Positions 1 through 9,336 of a stretch of 64,000 nt of DNA are shown piece by piece. The translations under genes were made by a program, and so were the position numbers. The stretch is from NCBI RefSeq assembly GCF_021654335.1, contig NZ_AP023423.1:1611001-1675000 (forward strand), written 5' to 3'. The stretch's first letter is position 1. Every line of letters starts with the position of its first letter. This stretch comes from Sideroxyarcus emersonii (GTDB taxonomy: Bacteria > Pseudomonadota > Gammaproteobacteria > Burkholderiales > Gallionellaceae). The notes under the pieces are model-generated. The model had not been told where the DNA came from and made no database searches. It was given only the letters and a program-made list of their open reading frames with translations.

Positions 1-1314
1 CGCGATCTCGGTGACCAGCAGCACCGCTTCCGGATCATCCGCATTCACGTGGAAGATCGGTGCCTCGACCATCTTCGCCACATCGGTGCAATACAGCGAT
101 GAGCGAGTATCCCGGGGATCGGAGGTGGTAAAGCCGATCTGGTTGTTGACCACGATGTGCACCGTACCGCCGGTGCCGTAGCCGCGAGTTTGCGACAGGT
201 TGAAGGTCTCCTGGTTTACGCCCTGACCCGCGAATGCCGCATCGCCGTGCAACAGGATAGGCAACACCTGCTTGCCCTTGGTATCCAGGCGACGGTGCTG
301 TCTTGCTCGCACCGACCCCTCCACCACCGGATTGACAATCTCCAGGTGCGAGGGATTGAACGCCAGCGTGAGGTGCATGGGCCCGCCCGGCGTGGAGATG
401 TCCGAGGAGAACCCCTGGTGATACTTCACGTCGCCCGAGGCCAGGTGCTCGGTGTGGATGCCTTCGAACTCGGCGAACAGGTCTTTGGGCAGTTTGCCCA
501 GCGTATTGACCAGCACGTTCAGGCGCCCGCGATGCGCCATGCCGATCACGGACTCTTTCACCCCCTGTTCTCCTGCACGCTGCAACAGGTGATCGAGCAA
601 TGGGATCAGGGTGTCGCCGCCTTCCAGCGAAAAGCGTTTCTGTCCGACATATTTGGTGTGCAGGTAACGTTCCAGCCCTTCTGCCGCCGTCAGCCGCTCC
701 AGCACGCGCTTCCTGATCTCGTTCGAATAGCGCAGTTCCCCCGCCGGGCCTTCCAGGCGCGCCTGGATCCAGCGCTTCTGAGGCACGCTGCTGATATACA
801 TGTATTCGGCGCCGACACTGCTGCAATAGATGCGGCGCAGGCGTTGCAAGATCTCGCGCAAGGTCATGCGCGCACCGCCCACCAGCGAACCGGTGAAGAA
901 GGTAGTATCCATGTCCGCTTCGCCCAGGCCGTAGTAGGACGGGTTCAGTTCCGCCACATCCGGCGTGGGGTGGCGCTTCAGCGGGTCGAGATCGGCGTTG
1001 AGCACGCCCAGGAAACGATAGGCATTGATGAGTTGCAGCACAGAGGCCTGCTTACGCGTCTCGTCGGCATGCACCGGCGTCTCCGCCTGGCGTTTGCCCA
1101 GTTGCAGGAAACCCCGCTGGATCGGGCCATGCGCCACATCGTGCTGCGCGTTCGCCGCTTGCAGCTTGTCGAAATAGGCCCGCCACTCTGCCGGTACGGA
1201 GCCCGCATCCCGGAGGTAGTCTTCGTACAGGCTCTCGACGAAGGCATTGTTGCCCCCGGATAACATCGAAGTGTTCTGCATCATCTGCAGATAGTCATTT
1301 CCCGGTGCGTTCAC
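1..1314 (-). CDS. sucA: 2-oxoglutarate dehydrogenase E1 component (partial, cut by left edge)
   Basis: This is the thiamine-diphosphate E1 subunit that decarboxylates 2-oxoglutarate in the TCA cycle. The window holds the first 438 codons of a family usually about 930-950 residues long; the rest, and presumably sucB and lpd, lie beyond position 1. Visible family landmarks are the N-terminal FVESLYEDYLRD segment, the KRFSLEGGDTLIPLLD region, GMAHRGRLNVLVN and VVNNQIGFTTSDPRDTRSS. The start is a GTG at 1314, preceded six bases upstream by GAGG; no ATG gives a full N terminus with a ribosome site. It is 17 bases downstream of gltA on the same strand, so it is probably cotranscribed with the TCA block. 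The identification is secure; the length is limited only by the window. Confidence 0.95.
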   Translation of the reverse strand, partial: MNAPGNDYLQMMQNTSMLSGGNNAFVESLYEDYLRDAGSVPAEWRAYFDKLQAANAQHDVAHGPIQRGFLQLGKRQAETPVHADETRKQASVLQLINAYRFLGVLNADLDPLKRHPTPDVAELNPSYYGLGEADMDTTFFTGSLVGGARMTLREILQRLRRIYCSSVGAEYMYISSVPQKRWIQARLEGPAGELRYSNEIRKRVLERLTAAEGLERYLHTKYVGQKRFSLEGGDTLIPLLDHLLQRAGEQGVKESVIGMAHRGRLNVLVNTLGKLPKDLFAEFEGIHTEHLASGDVKYHQGFSSDISTPGGPMHLTLAFNPSHLEIVNPVVEGSVRARQHRRLDTKGKQVLPILLHGDAAFAGQGVNQETFNLSQTRGYGTGGTVHIVVNNQIGFTTSDPRDTRSSLYCTDVAKMVEAPIFHVNADDPEAVLLVTEIA

Positions 1315-1331
1315 GGTCCACCTCACTTGGG

Positions 1332-2618
1332 TCAACGTTTGGCGATCGGCACAAAATCCCTGCGCACCGAGCCGCGGTACAGCTGGCGCGGACGCCCGAT
1401 CTTGTGCTCGGCGTCGGCGATCATCTCGTTCCACTGCGATACCCAGCCGATCGTGCGCGCCACGGCGAAGATCACCGTGAACATGTTGATCGGGATGCCC
1501 AGCGCGCGCAGCACGATGCCGGAATAGAAGTCCACGTTCGGGTACAGCTTGCGGTCGATGAAATAGGAATCCTTGAGGGCGGTCTTCTCCAGCTCCATCG
1601 CCAGCCCGAACAGCTTGTCGTTCTCCAGCTTCAGCTCCTTCAGCACCTCGTAACAGGTCTGGCGCATCACCGAGGCGCGCGGATCCATGTTCTTGTAGAC
1701 GCGATGGCCGAACCCCATCAGCTTGTATTTCTTGTCTTTCACGCCCTGCACATATTCCGGAACGCGCGAGACATCGCCGATTTCCTCGAGCATCTTCAAT
1801 GCCGCCTCGTTCGCTCCGCCGTGAGCCGGCCCCCACAGCGCGGCGATGCCCGAAGCGATGCAGGCGAAGGGGTTGGCACCGCTCGAACCGGCCAGCCGCA
1901 CCGTCGAGGTGGAAGCATTCTGCTCATGGTCGGCATGCAGGATGAGGATGCGTTCCAGCGCGCGGACCAGCACCGGATTCGGCACATACTCTTCCGCCGG
2001 CGTGGCGAACATCATGTACATCAGGTTCTCGACGAAACCGAACTTGTTCTTCGGATACATGAACGGTTCGCCGACGTTGTATTTGTGCGTCATCGCCGCA
2101 ATGGTCGGCACCTTGGCCAGCAGGCGCTTGGCCGATATCTCGCGATGCTGCGGATTGTTGATATCGAGCGAGTCGTGATAGAAGGCGGAAAGCGCGCCCA
2201 CCACGCCAACCATCACCGCCATCGGGTGCGCATCGCGGCGGAAGCCGTTGAAGAAGCGCGCAAGCTGGTCGTGCACCATGGTGTGATGCGTGATGTTGTT
2301 GGAGAACTCCGTCTTCTGGGCAGCCGTCGGCAGCTCGCCGTTCAGCAGCAGGTAGCAGACCTCCAGGAAATCGGATTTCTCCGCCAGCTGTTCGATCGGA
2401 TAACCGCGGTAATACAGCAGTCCGGCATCGCCATCGATGAAGGTGATCTCGGACGTGCAGCTCGAGGTGGAAAAGAATGCCGGGTCGTAAGTGAACACGC
2501 CCAACTTGCTGAGCGCGCGGATGTCGATCACATCCGGGCCTAGCGTACCGGACAGAATAGGCAGTTCAACGCTACGTCCATCATCCAGAGTCAGTGTTGC
2601 AATGCGTTTGCTTTCCAT
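1332..2618 (-). CDS. gltA: Citrate synthase (type II)
   Basis: It condenses acetyl-CoA and oxaloacetate to citrate, the entry step of the TCA cycle. The 428-residue length matches the hexameric, NADH-sensitive type of Gram-negative bacteria. The catalytic residues are visible: His266 in GPAHGG, His305 in FGHRVYKN and Asp363 in NVDFYSG, at nearly the same numbers as in the E. coli enzyme. The N-terminal beta domain expected of type II enzymes is present. The ATG at 2618 has GAGG seven bases upstream. It lies between sdhE (18 bases upstream) and sucA in a single minus-strand run, so coordinated expression with succinate dehydrogenase and 2-oxoglutarate dehydrogenase is expected. Confidence 0.97.
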   Translation of the reverse strand: MESKRIATLTLDDGRSVELPILSGTLGPDVIDIRALSKLGVFTYDPAFFSTSSCTSEITFIDGDAGLLYYRGYPIEQLAEKSDFLEVCYLLLNGELPTAAQKTEFSNNITHHTMVHDQLARFFNGFRRDAHPMAVMVGVVGALSAFYHDSLDINNPQHREISAKRLLAKVPTIAAMTHKYNVGEPFMYPKNKFGFVENLMYMMFATPAEEYVPNPVLVRALERILILHADHEQNASTSTVRLAGSSGANPFACIASGIAALWGPAHGGANEAALKMLEEIGDVSRVPEYVQGVKDKKYKLMGFGHRVYKNMDPRASVMRQTCYEVLKELKLENDKLFGLAMELEKTALKDSYFIDRKLYPNVDFYSGIVLRALGIPINMFTVIFAVARTIGWVSQWNEMIADAEHKIGRPRQLYRGSVRRDFVPIAKR

Positions 2619-2636
2619 TTTCGATCCTCGATTCGT

Positions 2637-2870
2637 TCAAACATCCTTCAGCCACTCCAGCACCACGCCCTGATGCGCATGCGCCAGCTCTTTCTTGCCG
2701 GTGATCAGATCCCATAGTTCCGTATCCGGCAGATCCAGCAATTCGTCAAAGGCCGCGCGTTGCTCATCGTCCATCACCGGATATCTTTGCTGGACGAAAC
2801 GCCCCAGCACGATATCCAGTTCCAGCAATCCGCGCCGGCAACGCCAGCGCACGCGCTCCAGCTCCTTCAT
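2637..2870 (-). CDS. sdhE: Succinate dehydrogenase FAD assembly factor SdhE
   Basis: A 77-residue protein of the SdhE/YgfY family, which assists covalent attachment of FAD to SdhA. It shows the family signature near the N terminus (RVRWRCRRGLLELDIVLGRF, residues 6-25, containing the RRG motif) and an acidic helical remainder. Its ATG overlaps the sdhB stop codon by four bases (ATGA), indicating translational coupling. Location directly after sdhB is typical in betaproteobacteria. Cytoplasmic; no signal peptide. Confidence 0.93.
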   Translation of the reverse strand: MKELERVRWRCRRGLLELDIVLGRFVQQRYPVMDDEQRAAFDELLDLPDTELWDLITGKKELAHAHQGVVLEWLKDV

Positions 2871-3562
2871 ACCGTGCGTTTCACCATCATATCCTTGATC
2901 TTGCCGATGGCCTCGGTCGGATTCAGTTCCTTCGGGCAGACATCCACGCAATTCATGATGGTGTGGCAACGGAACAGGCGGTAAGGGTCTTCCAGATTGT
3001 CCAGCCGCGCCGCCGTGTCCTGGTCGCGCGTATCCGCGATGAAGCGATATGCCTGCAGCAATCCGGCCGGGCCGACGAACTTGTCCGGGTTCCACCAGAA
3101 CGACGGACAGGCAGTCGAGCAGCAACCGCACAGGATGCACTCGTACAGTCCATCGAGTTCCAGCCTGTCCTTGGGTGATTGCAACCGCTCGGTCTCCGGC
3201 GGCGGATCGTTGTTCACCAGATAAGGCTTGATCGAGTGGTATTGCTTGAAGAACTGCGCCATGTCCACGATCAGGTCGCGGATGACCGGCAAGCCCGGCA
3301 AGGGCCGGATCTCGATCGGCTGCTTGAGCGAAGACAGCGACGTGATGCAGGCCAGGCCGTTGCGCCCGTTGATGTTCATCGCATCCGAACCGCACACCCC
3401 TTCGCGGCACGACTTGCGGAAACCGAGCGTATCGTCCTGCTGCTTCAGCAGCATCAGCGCGTCCAGCAGCATGGCATCACCCGCATCCATGTGCAGGTCA
3501 TAGTCCTGCATGTATGGCGAGACATCCGTGTCGGGGTTGTAGCGGTAAATCCTGAATTTCAT
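2867..3562 (-). CDS. sdhB: Succinate dehydrogenase iron-sulfur subunit
   Basis: The 231-residue electron-transfer subunit of complex II. All cluster ligands are visible: [2Fe-2S] Cys52, Cys57, Asp60 and Cys72; the [4Fe-4S]/[3Fe-4S] cysteines in CILCGCCSTACP (142-153) and in CHTIMNCVDVCP (199-210). The chosen ATG at 3562 follows AGGAG at good spacing; a longer reading frame to 3598 adds twelve residues that are not family-like. It sits between sdhA and sdhE and overlaps sdhE by four bases. Confidence 0.97.
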   Translation of the reverse strand: MKFRIYRYNPDTDVSPYMQDYDLHMDAGDAMLLDALMLLKQQDDTLGFRKSCREGVCGSDAMNINGRNGLACITSLSSLKQPIEIRPLPGLPVIRDLIVDMAQFFKQYHSIKPYLVNNDPPPETERLQSPKDRLELDGLYECILCGCCSTACPSFWWNPDKFVGPAGLLQAYRFIADTRDQDTAARLDNLEDPYRLFRCHTIMNCVDVCPKELNPTEAIGKIKDMMVKRTV

Positions 3563-3623
3563 CGCATCGCTCCTGTGGCCGGCTCCCCGGAAACCCATCA
3601 GTTCGCCGGGGCCAGTTGTCCTG

Positions 3624-5387
3624 TCAATACACCCGCGCCTTGAGCGGAAACGATTCCACCGTCAGCGGCTTCAGGCGTACCGGCTTGTAATCAAGCCGGT
3701 GGCCTTCGCTGTAATACAGGGAATGTTTCAGCCAGTTCTTGTCGTCGCGCTCGGGGAAGTCCTCCCTGGCGTGGGCGCCACGGCTCTCCTTGCGCGCTTC
3801 GGCGGCGGTCATCGTCGCCTGGGCGACCTCGATCAGGTTGTCCAGTTCCAGCGCCTCGACGCGGGCCGTATTGAATACCTTGCTCTTGTCCTTGATCTCG
3901 GTGACGCGCACACGCTCAGCCACTTCGCGTATCTTCTGCACGCCTTCGGCCATCAGGTCGGGGAAACGGAACACGCCGCAATGCGCCTGCATGGTCCTGC
4001 GCATCGCATCCCCGACCTCCGCGACCCGCTCCCCATTCTTCTGGTTGTCCAGACGGGCCAATCGCGCCAGCGGGCGATCCGCCGCATCGGCGGGCAAGGG
4101 TTTCGGGTTCGGATTGTTCTTCAGGTCCTCGATGATCTGACGTGCCGCAGAGCGGCCGAACACGATCAGGTCGAGCAGCGAGTTGCAGCCCAGCCGGTTT
4201 GCGCCATGCACCGAAACGCAGGCACATTCGCCTACCGCGTAGAACCCCTGCACCACGTCTTCCGGCGCCGTCCCGTGCGGCGCGACAACCTGCCCGTGGT
4301 AGTTGGTCGGGATGCCGCCCATCATGTAATGCGCGGTCGGCACCACCGGGATCGGCGCCTTGGACGGATCGACATGCGCGAATTTCAGTGCGATGTCGCG
4401 GATGCCCGGCAGGCGGTGACGGATCACCTCGTCGCCCAGATGATCGAGCTTGAGCATCACATGGTCGCCGTGCGGACCGCAGCCGCGGCCTTCCTTGATT
4501 TCGGTCGCCATCGCGCGCGCGACCACATCGCGGCTGGCCAGGTCCTTGGCGGTCGGCGCATAGCGCGGCATGAAGCGCTCGCCGTCCTTGTTCACCAGAT
4601 AACCGCCCTCGCCGCGCACGCCCTCGGTGATCAGCACGCCGGAACCGTGCACGCCGGTCGGGTGGAACTGAAAGAACTCCATGTCTTCCAGCGGGATGCC
4701 GGCGCGCGCCGCCATGCCGAGCCCGTCGCCGGTGTTGATGTAGGCGTTGGTGCTGGCCGAGAAGATGCGCCCCGCGCCGCCGGTGGCGAACAGCGTGGCA
4801 CGCGCCTGCAGGATCATCACCTCGGAAGTCTCGATCTCCATCGCTACCACGCCCAGTACATCGCCGTCCTGGTCGCGGATCAGGTCGAGTGCCATCCACT
4901 CGACGAAGAAGTTCGTATTCGCGCGCACGTTCTGCTGGTACAGCGTGTGCAGCAATGCGTGACCGGTGCGGTCAGCGGCGGCACAGGCGCGCGGTACCGG
5001 GTTCTTGCCATAATCCTGCATGTGCCCGCCGAACGGGCGCTGGTATATCTTTCCGCTGTCCAGCCGGTCGAACGGCATGCCGAAATGCTCCAGCTCGTAC
5101 ACCACCTCCGGCGCGGCACGGCACATGAACTCGATGGCATCCTGGTCGCCGAGATAGTCCGAACCCTTCACCGTGTCGTACATGTGCCAGTGCCAGTTAT
5201 CCTCGTTGACGTTGCCCAGCGAAGCGGCGATGCCGCCCTGCGCGGCCACCGTGTGCGAACGGGTCGGGAACACCTTGGACAGTACCGCGACCTTGAGGCC
5301 CGCCTCGGACAAGCTCAGTGCGGCACGCATCCCCGCACCTCCAGCGCCCACCACCACCACATCAAATGTTCTTTTCGCCAAAGCCAT
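3624..5387 (-). CDS. sdhA: Succinate dehydrogenase flavoprotein subunit
   Basis: The 587-residue catalytic subunit that oxidises succinate to fumarate at a covalent FAD. Visible features are the Rossmann motif [16 protein letters not shown] near residue 11, the FAD-linking His45 in [10 protein letters not shown], the active-site region [20 protein letters not shown] and [11 protein letters not shown]. The ATG at 5387 overlaps the sdhD stop codon by one base (TGATG). A longer open frame extends upstream to 5690 but it only antiparallels sdhD coding sequence and was not used. Membrane attachment is through SdhCD encoded just upstream. Confidence 0.97.
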   Translation of the reverse strand: MALAKRTFDVVVVGAGGAGMRAALSLSEAGLKVAVLSKVFPTRSHTVAAQGGIAASLGNVNEDNWHWHMYDTVKGSDYLGDQDAIEFMCRAAPEVVYELEHFGMPFDRLDSGKIYQRPFGGHMQDYGKNPVPRACAAADRTGHALLHTLYQQNVRANTNFFVEWMALDLIRDQDGDVLGVVAMEIETSEVMILQARATLFATGGAGRIFSASTNAYINTGDGLGMAARAGIPLEDMEFFQFHPTGVHGSGVLITEGVRGEGGYLVNKDGERFMPRYAPTAKDLASRDVVARAMATEIKEGRGCGPHGDHVMLKLDHLGDEVIRHRLPGIRDIALKFAHVDPSKAPIPVVPTAHYMMGGIPTNYHGQVVAPHGTAPEDVVQGFYAVGECACVSVHGANRLGCNSLLDLIVFGRSAARQIIEDLKNNPNPKPLPADAADRPLARLARLDNQKNGERVAEVGDAMRRTMQAHCGVFRFPDLMAEGVQKIREVAERVRVTEIKDKSKVFNTARVEALELDNLIEVAQATMTAAEARKESRGAHAREDFPERDDKNWLKHSLYYSEGHRLDYKPVRLKPLTVESFPLKARVY

Positions 5388-5734
5388 CAAAGTCCCCAAA
5401 GAATCTGCACCGACCAGATCGCGTACAGCACCAGTGCGAGAATGACCAGCACGTGGATCAGCAGGCGAACGCTCGCCGGCTTCACGTAATCCATCACGAT
5501 GTCCCGCACGCCGATCCAGGCGTGGTAGAACAAACTCAGCAGGAACAGCAGCGAGAAAGTGCGCATGACGTTGCCGGAAAACAGCTCGGCCCAGATATCG
5601 TAGCCGAAGGACGGCTGCAGCAGGAGATAGACCACGACAACCAGGCTGTAAATAGCCATCACCGCAGCAGTGACTCTCTGCACCAGCCAATCGCGCAGAC
5701 CGTAGTGCGCGCCGGTCACGACGCGATTCACCAT
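5387..5734 (-). CDS. sdhD: Succinate dehydrogenase membrane anchor subunit D
   Basis: A 115-residue membrane anchor of complex II with three hydrophobic helices, roughly residues 20-40, 55-75 and 90-112. The segment [19 protein letters not shown] carries the conserved histidine/Asp pattern associated with the heme b and quinone site. The start at 5734 ([16 protein letters not shown]) matches family N termini; upstream in-frame residues do not. It overlaps sdhC by seven bases at its start and sdhA by one base at its end, indicating coupled translation. Confidence 0.92.
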   Translation of the reverse strand: MVNRVVTGAHYGLRDWLVQRVTAAVMAIYSLVVVVYLLLQPSFGYDIWAELFSGNVMRTFSLLFLLSLFYHAWIGVRDIVMDYVKPASVRLLIHVLVILALVLYAIWSVQILWGL

Positions 5735-6102
5735 AACTTCACCCCGAACACGATGGTCAACGTCAGGCTGACTGCCATCACCCACTTGCTGCTGGTACGT
5801 GCCGCAGCAAGACTGGGCAGCAGGTGCAGATCTATCGCCAGGTAGCGCAGCCCCGCACAGAAGTGATGCAGGAAGGCCCACATCAGGCCGAGCAAGACCA
5901 GTTTCAGGAACGGGCTGGCCAGATGCTCGGTCAGGTTGGTGTAAGTTTCGATGGAACGCAGGCTTTGGTCGAGCAATAGCAACAACAAAGGCAGGGAGAT
6001 GAACAGCACCGCACCGCTGACGCGGTGCAGGATGGAAACGTAGCCGGGGAGAGGTAATTTGATCTTGTGCAGAGCCAGGTGTTTGGGGCGTGTCTTATTC
6101 AT
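5728..6102 (-). CDS. sdhC: Succinate dehydrogenase cytochrome b556 subunit C
   Basis: A 124-residue membrane subunit and the first gene of the sdh operon. It has the family motif [10 protein letters not shown] near residue 30 and the third region [19 protein letters not shown] that holds the heme-ligand histidine. Three hydrophobic helices are visible. The ATG at 6102 ([13 protein letters not shown]) is chosen; a TTG nine codons upstream is the only alternative. The ribosome site is weak (TGGAAAAATAGAA). Transcription is probably driven from the divergent region shared with mdh. Confidence 0.93.
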   Translation of the reverse strand: MNKTRPKHLALHKIKLPLPGYVSILHRVSGAVLFISLPLLLLLLDQSLRSIETYTNLTEHLASPFLKLVLLGLMWAFLHHFCAGLRYLAIDLHLLPSLAAARTSSKWVMAVSLTLTIVFGVKLW

Positions 6103-6188
6103 TTCTATTTTTCCACAACCAAATTCCAATGGCGCAATCGTACACCTCCGCTTGGCGAGTGAAAAGCAAAAGGACTATGATGAGAGTG

Positions 6189-6239
6189 AAATTTTCGGTT
6201 ACGAAAATTTAATAATCGGATTCTGAAAATTTAATAATC
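6189..6239. promoter_or_regulatory. Palindrome plus direct-repeat array between sdhC and mdh (putative operator)
   Basis: Positions 6189-6197 and 6202-6210 form a perfect 9-bp inverted repeat (AAATTTTCG, GTTA loop, CGAAAATTT). The 15-mer GAAAATTTAATAATC occurs at 6203-6217 and again at 6225-6239, exactly 22 bp (about two helical turns) apart. The array lies in the only divergent promoter region of the TCA block. The second repeat sits where the -35 region of mdh would be if CATAAT at 6248-6253 is its -10 element. Helical phasing and symmetry suggest binding of a dimeric regulator; its identity cannot be told from the sequence. Confidence 0.5.
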
Positions 6240-6287
6240 CTGTCGTCCATAATCTGCCTACAGCATCATCAACCGAGAGAGGGCATC

Positions 6288-7280
6288 ATGAAAGCACCCA
6301 TCCGAGTCGCGATCACCGGAGCCGCCGGACAGATCGGTTACAACCTGCTGTTCCGCATCGCCAACGGCGACATGCTCGGGCGCGAACAACCAATCATCCT
6401 GCAACTGCTGGACATCCCCCCCGCACAGCAGGCATTGCGCGGCGTGGCGATGGAACTGGAAGACTGCGCTTTCCCGATGCTGCAGCAGGTCATCACCACC
6501 GACGATGCGCGCGTCGCCTTCCGCGATGCCGAAGTCGTGCTGATGGTGGGCGCCAAGCCGCGCGGCAAGGGCATGGAGCGCAAGGACCTGCTGGAAGCCA
6601 ACGGCGCCATCTTCTCCGAGCAGGGGCGCATCCTCGACGAGGTCGCCGCGCGCCATGTCAAAGTGCTGGTGGTCGGCAACCCGGCCAACACCAATGCGTT
6701 GATCGCCATGAAGAATGCCCCCGGACTCGACCCGCGCAACTTCAGCGCGATGATGCGGCTCGACCACAACCGCGCCATCACCCAGGTCGCGCTGAAGCTG
6801 TTCCAGCCGATCCAGGACATCAAGAAGATGGTGATCTGGGGCAACCATTCCGGCACCCAGTATCCCGACCTGTCTCACGCCGAAGTGCGCGGGCGCAAGG
6901 TGATCGACATCCTGCGCCAGAACGGCTGGGAAGAATGGAGCGAAAAGGAATTCATCCCGACCGTGCAGAAGCGCGGCGCTGCAGTGATCGAGGCGCGCGG
7001 TCTTTCCAGTGCGGCCAGCGCCGCCAATGCCGCCATCGGCCATGTTCACGACTGGCTGCTGCATTCTCACCATAACGACTGGGTGACCATGAGCGTGCCT
7101 TCCGATGGCAGCTACGGGATTCCGGAAGGTGTGCTGTACGGCTTTCCGGTCACCTGCCGCAACGGCAACTACCAGATCGTGAAAGACCTGCCCATCAGCG
7201 AGCTCGGCCGCAAGCACATGATGGATAGCTACAACGAATTGCTGGGCGAACGCGAGCTGGTGAAACACCTGCTGCGATAG
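6288..7280 (+). CDS. mdh: Malate dehydrogenase
   Basis: NAD-dependent oxidation of malate to oxaloacetate, closing the TCA cycle. The 330-residue protein belongs to the cytoplasmic-type (MDH2-like, 'type 2') group common in betaproteobacteria. The nucleotide-binding loop GAAGQIG is at 11-17, the catalytic Asp159 in MMRLDHNR, and the catalytic His187 in [11 protein letters not shown]. The ATG at 6288 is preceded by GAGAGAGGG. It is transcribed divergently from sdhC and ends in a hairpin 24 bases downstream of its stop codon. Confidence 0.96.
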   Translation: MKAPIRVAITGAAGQIGYNLLFRIANGDMLGREQPIILQLLDIPPAQQALRGVAMELEDCAFPMLQQVITTDDARVAFRDAEVVLMVGAKPRGKGMERKDLLEANGAIFSEQGRILDEVAARHVKVLVVGNPANTNALIAMKNAPGLDPRNFSAMMRLDHNRAITQVALKLFQPIQDIKKMVIWGNHSGTQYPDLSHAEVRGRKVIDILRQNGWEEWSEKEFIPTVQKRGAAVIEARGLSSAASAANAAIGHVHDWLLHSHHNDWVTMSVPSDGSYGIPEGVLYGFPVTCRNGNYQIVKDLPISELGRKHMMDSYNELLGERELVKHLLR

Positions 7281-7304
7281 CCGCCGTTTCGCGTTGCGGA
7301 TAAA

Positions 7305-7334
7305 AAAATGGCCTGCGCTGTCGCAGGCCATTTT
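7305..7334. terminator. Bidirectional rho-independent terminator
   Basis: A perfect 13-bp inverted repeat (7305-7317 and 7322-7334) with a 4-base loop. The stem is flanked by an A run on the left and T run on the right, so it can end both mdh (plus) and the convergent gene at 7352-7744 (minus). Confidence 0.85.
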
Positions 7335-7351
7335 CATTCCGCACAGGCAGC

Positions 7352-7744
7352 CTAGCGCGGCCCGCCTCCGCCCATTCCGCCTCCCATCCCTCCGCCCATA
7401 CCACCGGCCGGGGGCGCATCTGGAATCGTCTTGCCCTGTTCCCTAGCGCGTTCCTTCATTTCCTCATGATGCTCCGAGCGCACCCGCTCGCGCTCTTCCT
7501 GTGTGTTGGCATTGCGCATCTTGGCGCGCTGCTGCTGGCGCTCTTCCGGCGTCATCAACTCCCTGCCGACGGTCTGCCGCGTCCGGTCCTGCGTCTGTGT
7601 CCGCGTGCGATCCTGAGTCTGCGTCTGTGTCTGATCCCTGGTTTGCGTCTGGTCCCTGGTCTGTGTCTGATCGGCAGCCACGGCAGCCGCTCCCGACAAC
7701 AAACCGACGACGGACAAACCCAACAACATGACATGCTTGTTCAT
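7352..7744 (-). CDS. Exported low-complexity protein with QTQTRD repeats and Gly/Met-rich tail
   Basis: A 130-residue protein of unknown function. A clear signal peptide occupies residues 1-24 (cleavage probably after AAVAA). It is followed by tandem repeats built on DQTQTR / TQTQDRTR (about residues 25-58), a charged helical middle with TPEERQQQRAKMRN, and a C-terminal GGMGGGMGGG repeat tail. Periplasmic or outer-surface location is inferred from the signal. The repeat and tail are compositional; I recognise no catalytic motif. The ATG at 7744 is preceded by AGGAGG-like sequence (TTTGGAGGCATT). Confidence 0.75.
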   Translation of the reverse strand: MNKHVMLLGLSVVGLLSGAAAVAADQTQTRDQTQTRDQTQTQTQDRTRTQTQDRTRQTVGRELMTPEERQQQRAKMRNANTQEERERVRSEHHEEMKERAREQGKTIPDAPPAGGMGGGMGGGMGGGGPR

Positions 7745-7861
7745 AATGCCTCCAAAGGAATACGGAATGACTCAAAACCCGGTGTGAATCTCGCTTCATG
7801 CCCCCATACCATCCCGTTACGAGGACATGCGCGGATACTACGCCAGCGTCGCATCGATTTC

Positions 7862-7877
7862 AGTGATTTAAGTCACA
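7862..7877. promoter_or_regulatory. CRP-like palindrome
   Basis: AGTGA-N6-TCACA in the 231-base divergent region between the QT-repeat gene and the AmmeMemoRadiSam cluster matches nine of ten bases of the CRP-family consensus TGTGA-N6-TCACA. A weak promoter-like pair lies downstream toward the plus-strand genes (TTGATT at 7922-7927, TATTAC at 7946-7951). Function is inferred only. Confidence 0.35.
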
Positions 7878-7975
7878 CTGTCTGCAAATTGACACACGGA
7901 CCGAATAGTCAGGACCATGGCTTGATTAACCCAGCGCAGTCTCCATATTACAAAGATGGAAAACTGGAGGTAGCC

Positions 7976-8776
7976 ATGCCAGCAGTTCGTTCACCCGCCG
8001 TGGCCGGAATGTTCTATCCGGACGATCCGCGGCAACTCGCGCAAGACGTGCAGCGATACCTGCACGAGGCGCAGCCGCGCGCCCTGAATCCAAAAGCGCT
8101 GATCTGTCCGCATGCGGGGTATATCTATTCCGGCGCCATCGCCGCCAGCGCCTACGCCGCATTGAAAGACGTCGCACCGCGCATCCGTCGTGTGGTACTG
8201 CTCGGTCCCACCCATCGGGTCGCGGTACGCGGCCTGGCTTTACCTGATGCAGATGCCTTCGATACGCCGCTGGGCCAGATCCGGCTGGATACCGATGTGA
8301 TGCGCACCCTTGCATCCCTGCCCCAGATCACCGTCAGCCGCGAAGCGCACAGGCAGGAACACTCGCTGGAAGTGCAACTGCCCTTCCTGCAAAGCGTACT
8401 GAAGGATTTCACCCTGCTGCCGCTGGCAGTCGGCATGGCAACTGCGGAAGAAGTGGCCGAAGTGCTGGAACAGGTCTGGGGCGGAGAAGATACATTGATC
8501 GTCGTCAGTTCCGACCTGTCGCATTACCTACCCTACGCAGCGGCACAGGCCGTCGACCGCGAAACCGTCCACGACATCCTCGGCCTGCAGCAGCCCATTT
8601 CCCACGACCATGCCTGCGGCGCCACCCCCATCAACGGGCTGATCCTCGCCGCACGCAGGCATCGACTCCAGCCGCAACTGCTCGACCTGCGCAACTCTGG
8701 CGACACTGCGGGGTCTAATTTAAAGGTGGTTGGATATGCATCCATTGCCTTTATTTCTGGAGAGGAACATGACTGA
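7976..8776 (+). CDS. amrB: AmmeMemoRadiSam system protein B (MEMO1 family)
   Basis: A 266-residue MEMO-like protein, related to extradiol dioxygenase class III folds but of unknown bacterial function. Family landmarks are the N-terminal RSPAVAGMFYPDD, CPHAGYIYSGAIAASAY, LLGPTHRV, REAHRQEHSLEVQLPFLQ and SSDLSHYLPY, together giving the histidine-rich metal-site framework. The ATG at 7976 has GGAGG nine bases upstream; an upstream open frame back to 7466 runs through the non-coding region and was not used. The gene overlaps protein A by eight bases, and a radical SAM gene follows, completing the named three-gene cluster. Confidence 0.9.
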   Translation: MPAVRSPAVAGMFYPDDPRQLAQDVQRYLHEAQPRALNPKALICPHAGYIYSGAIAASAYAALKDVAPRIRRVVLLGPTHRVAVRGLALPDADAFDTPLGQIRLDTDVMRTLASLPQITVSREAHRQEHSLEVQLPFLQSVLKDFTLLPLAVGMATAEEVAEVLEQVWGGEDTLIVVSSDLSHYLPYAAAQAVDRETVHDILGLQQPISHDHACGATPINGLILAARRHRLQPQLLDLRNSGDTAGSNLKVVGYASIAFISGEEHD

Positions 8777-9335
8777 TACGACTCGCGGCAAAATACTGAT
8801 CGATATCGCGCGCGGCGCCATTACCGAGGCGCTGTGCGAAGTGCACGCGCCCGTTCCACAAGCGCAATGGCTGGACGAATTAGGGGCGACTTTCGTCACC
8901 CTGACGCAGGATGGCGAGCTGCGCGGCTGCATCGGCTCGCTGCAGGCGCATCGTCCGCTGGCCGAGGACGTCTATCGCAATGCCCTCGCCGCAGCCTTTC
9001 GTGATCCCCGCTTCGACCCCCTCGCCCGGCACGAGCTGGAAGCGACCGAATGCGAGGTATCCCTGCTGTCGGCGGCCGAAACAATCAAATTCAGCGGCGA
9101 GCACGACGCACTGGCACAACTGCGCCCCGGCGTGGACGGGGTCATTTTCGAATACGGCCGCCATCGCAGCACCTTCCTGCCGCAAGTCTGGGAACAACTT
9201 CAGCAGCCGCGCCATTTCATGGCCCAGCTCAAGCGCAAAGCCGGACTGCCCGACGACTTCTGGACAGATGAGGTGAAGCTGTCGCGCTATACCGTGAGCA
9301 AGTGGCGCGAAGCTGATTTCGCCGGGGTGCGCTGA
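8769..9335 (+). CDS. amrA: AmmeMemoRadiSam system protein A (AMMECR1 domain)
   Basis: A 188-residue AMMECR1-domain protein. The hallmark is LRGCIGSL (about residues 53-60), followed by the conserved FRDPRFDPL segment and HRSTFLPQVWEQL. The start at 8769 overlaps the preceding MEMO gene by eight bases and has GGAGAGG upstream. The AMMECR1 fold has no established reaction; gene fusion and neighbourhood in other genomes tie it to the MEMO and radical SAM partners present here. Confidence 0.92.
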   Translation: MTDTTRGKILIDIARGAITEALCEVHAPVPQAQWLDELGATFVTLTQDGELRGCIGSLQAHRPLAEDVYRNALAAAFRDPRFDPLARHELEATECEVSLLSAAETIKFSGEHDALAQLRPGVDGVIFEYGRHRSTFLPQVWEQLQQPRHFMAQLKRKAGLPDDFWTDEVKLSRYTVSKWREADFAGVR

Positions 9336-9336
9336 G

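Noticed and set aside
1..1314. Possible broken sucA because no long ATG-started frame appears
   Set aside because: Reading from the GTG at 1314 the frame is fully open to the edge and matches the E1 N terminus throughout, so it is merely a GTG start and truncation by the window.
7571..7672. Tandem short repeats that resemble a repeat array
   Set aside because: They are the codons of the QTQTRD protein repeat and are not spaced like CRISPR repeats and spacers.
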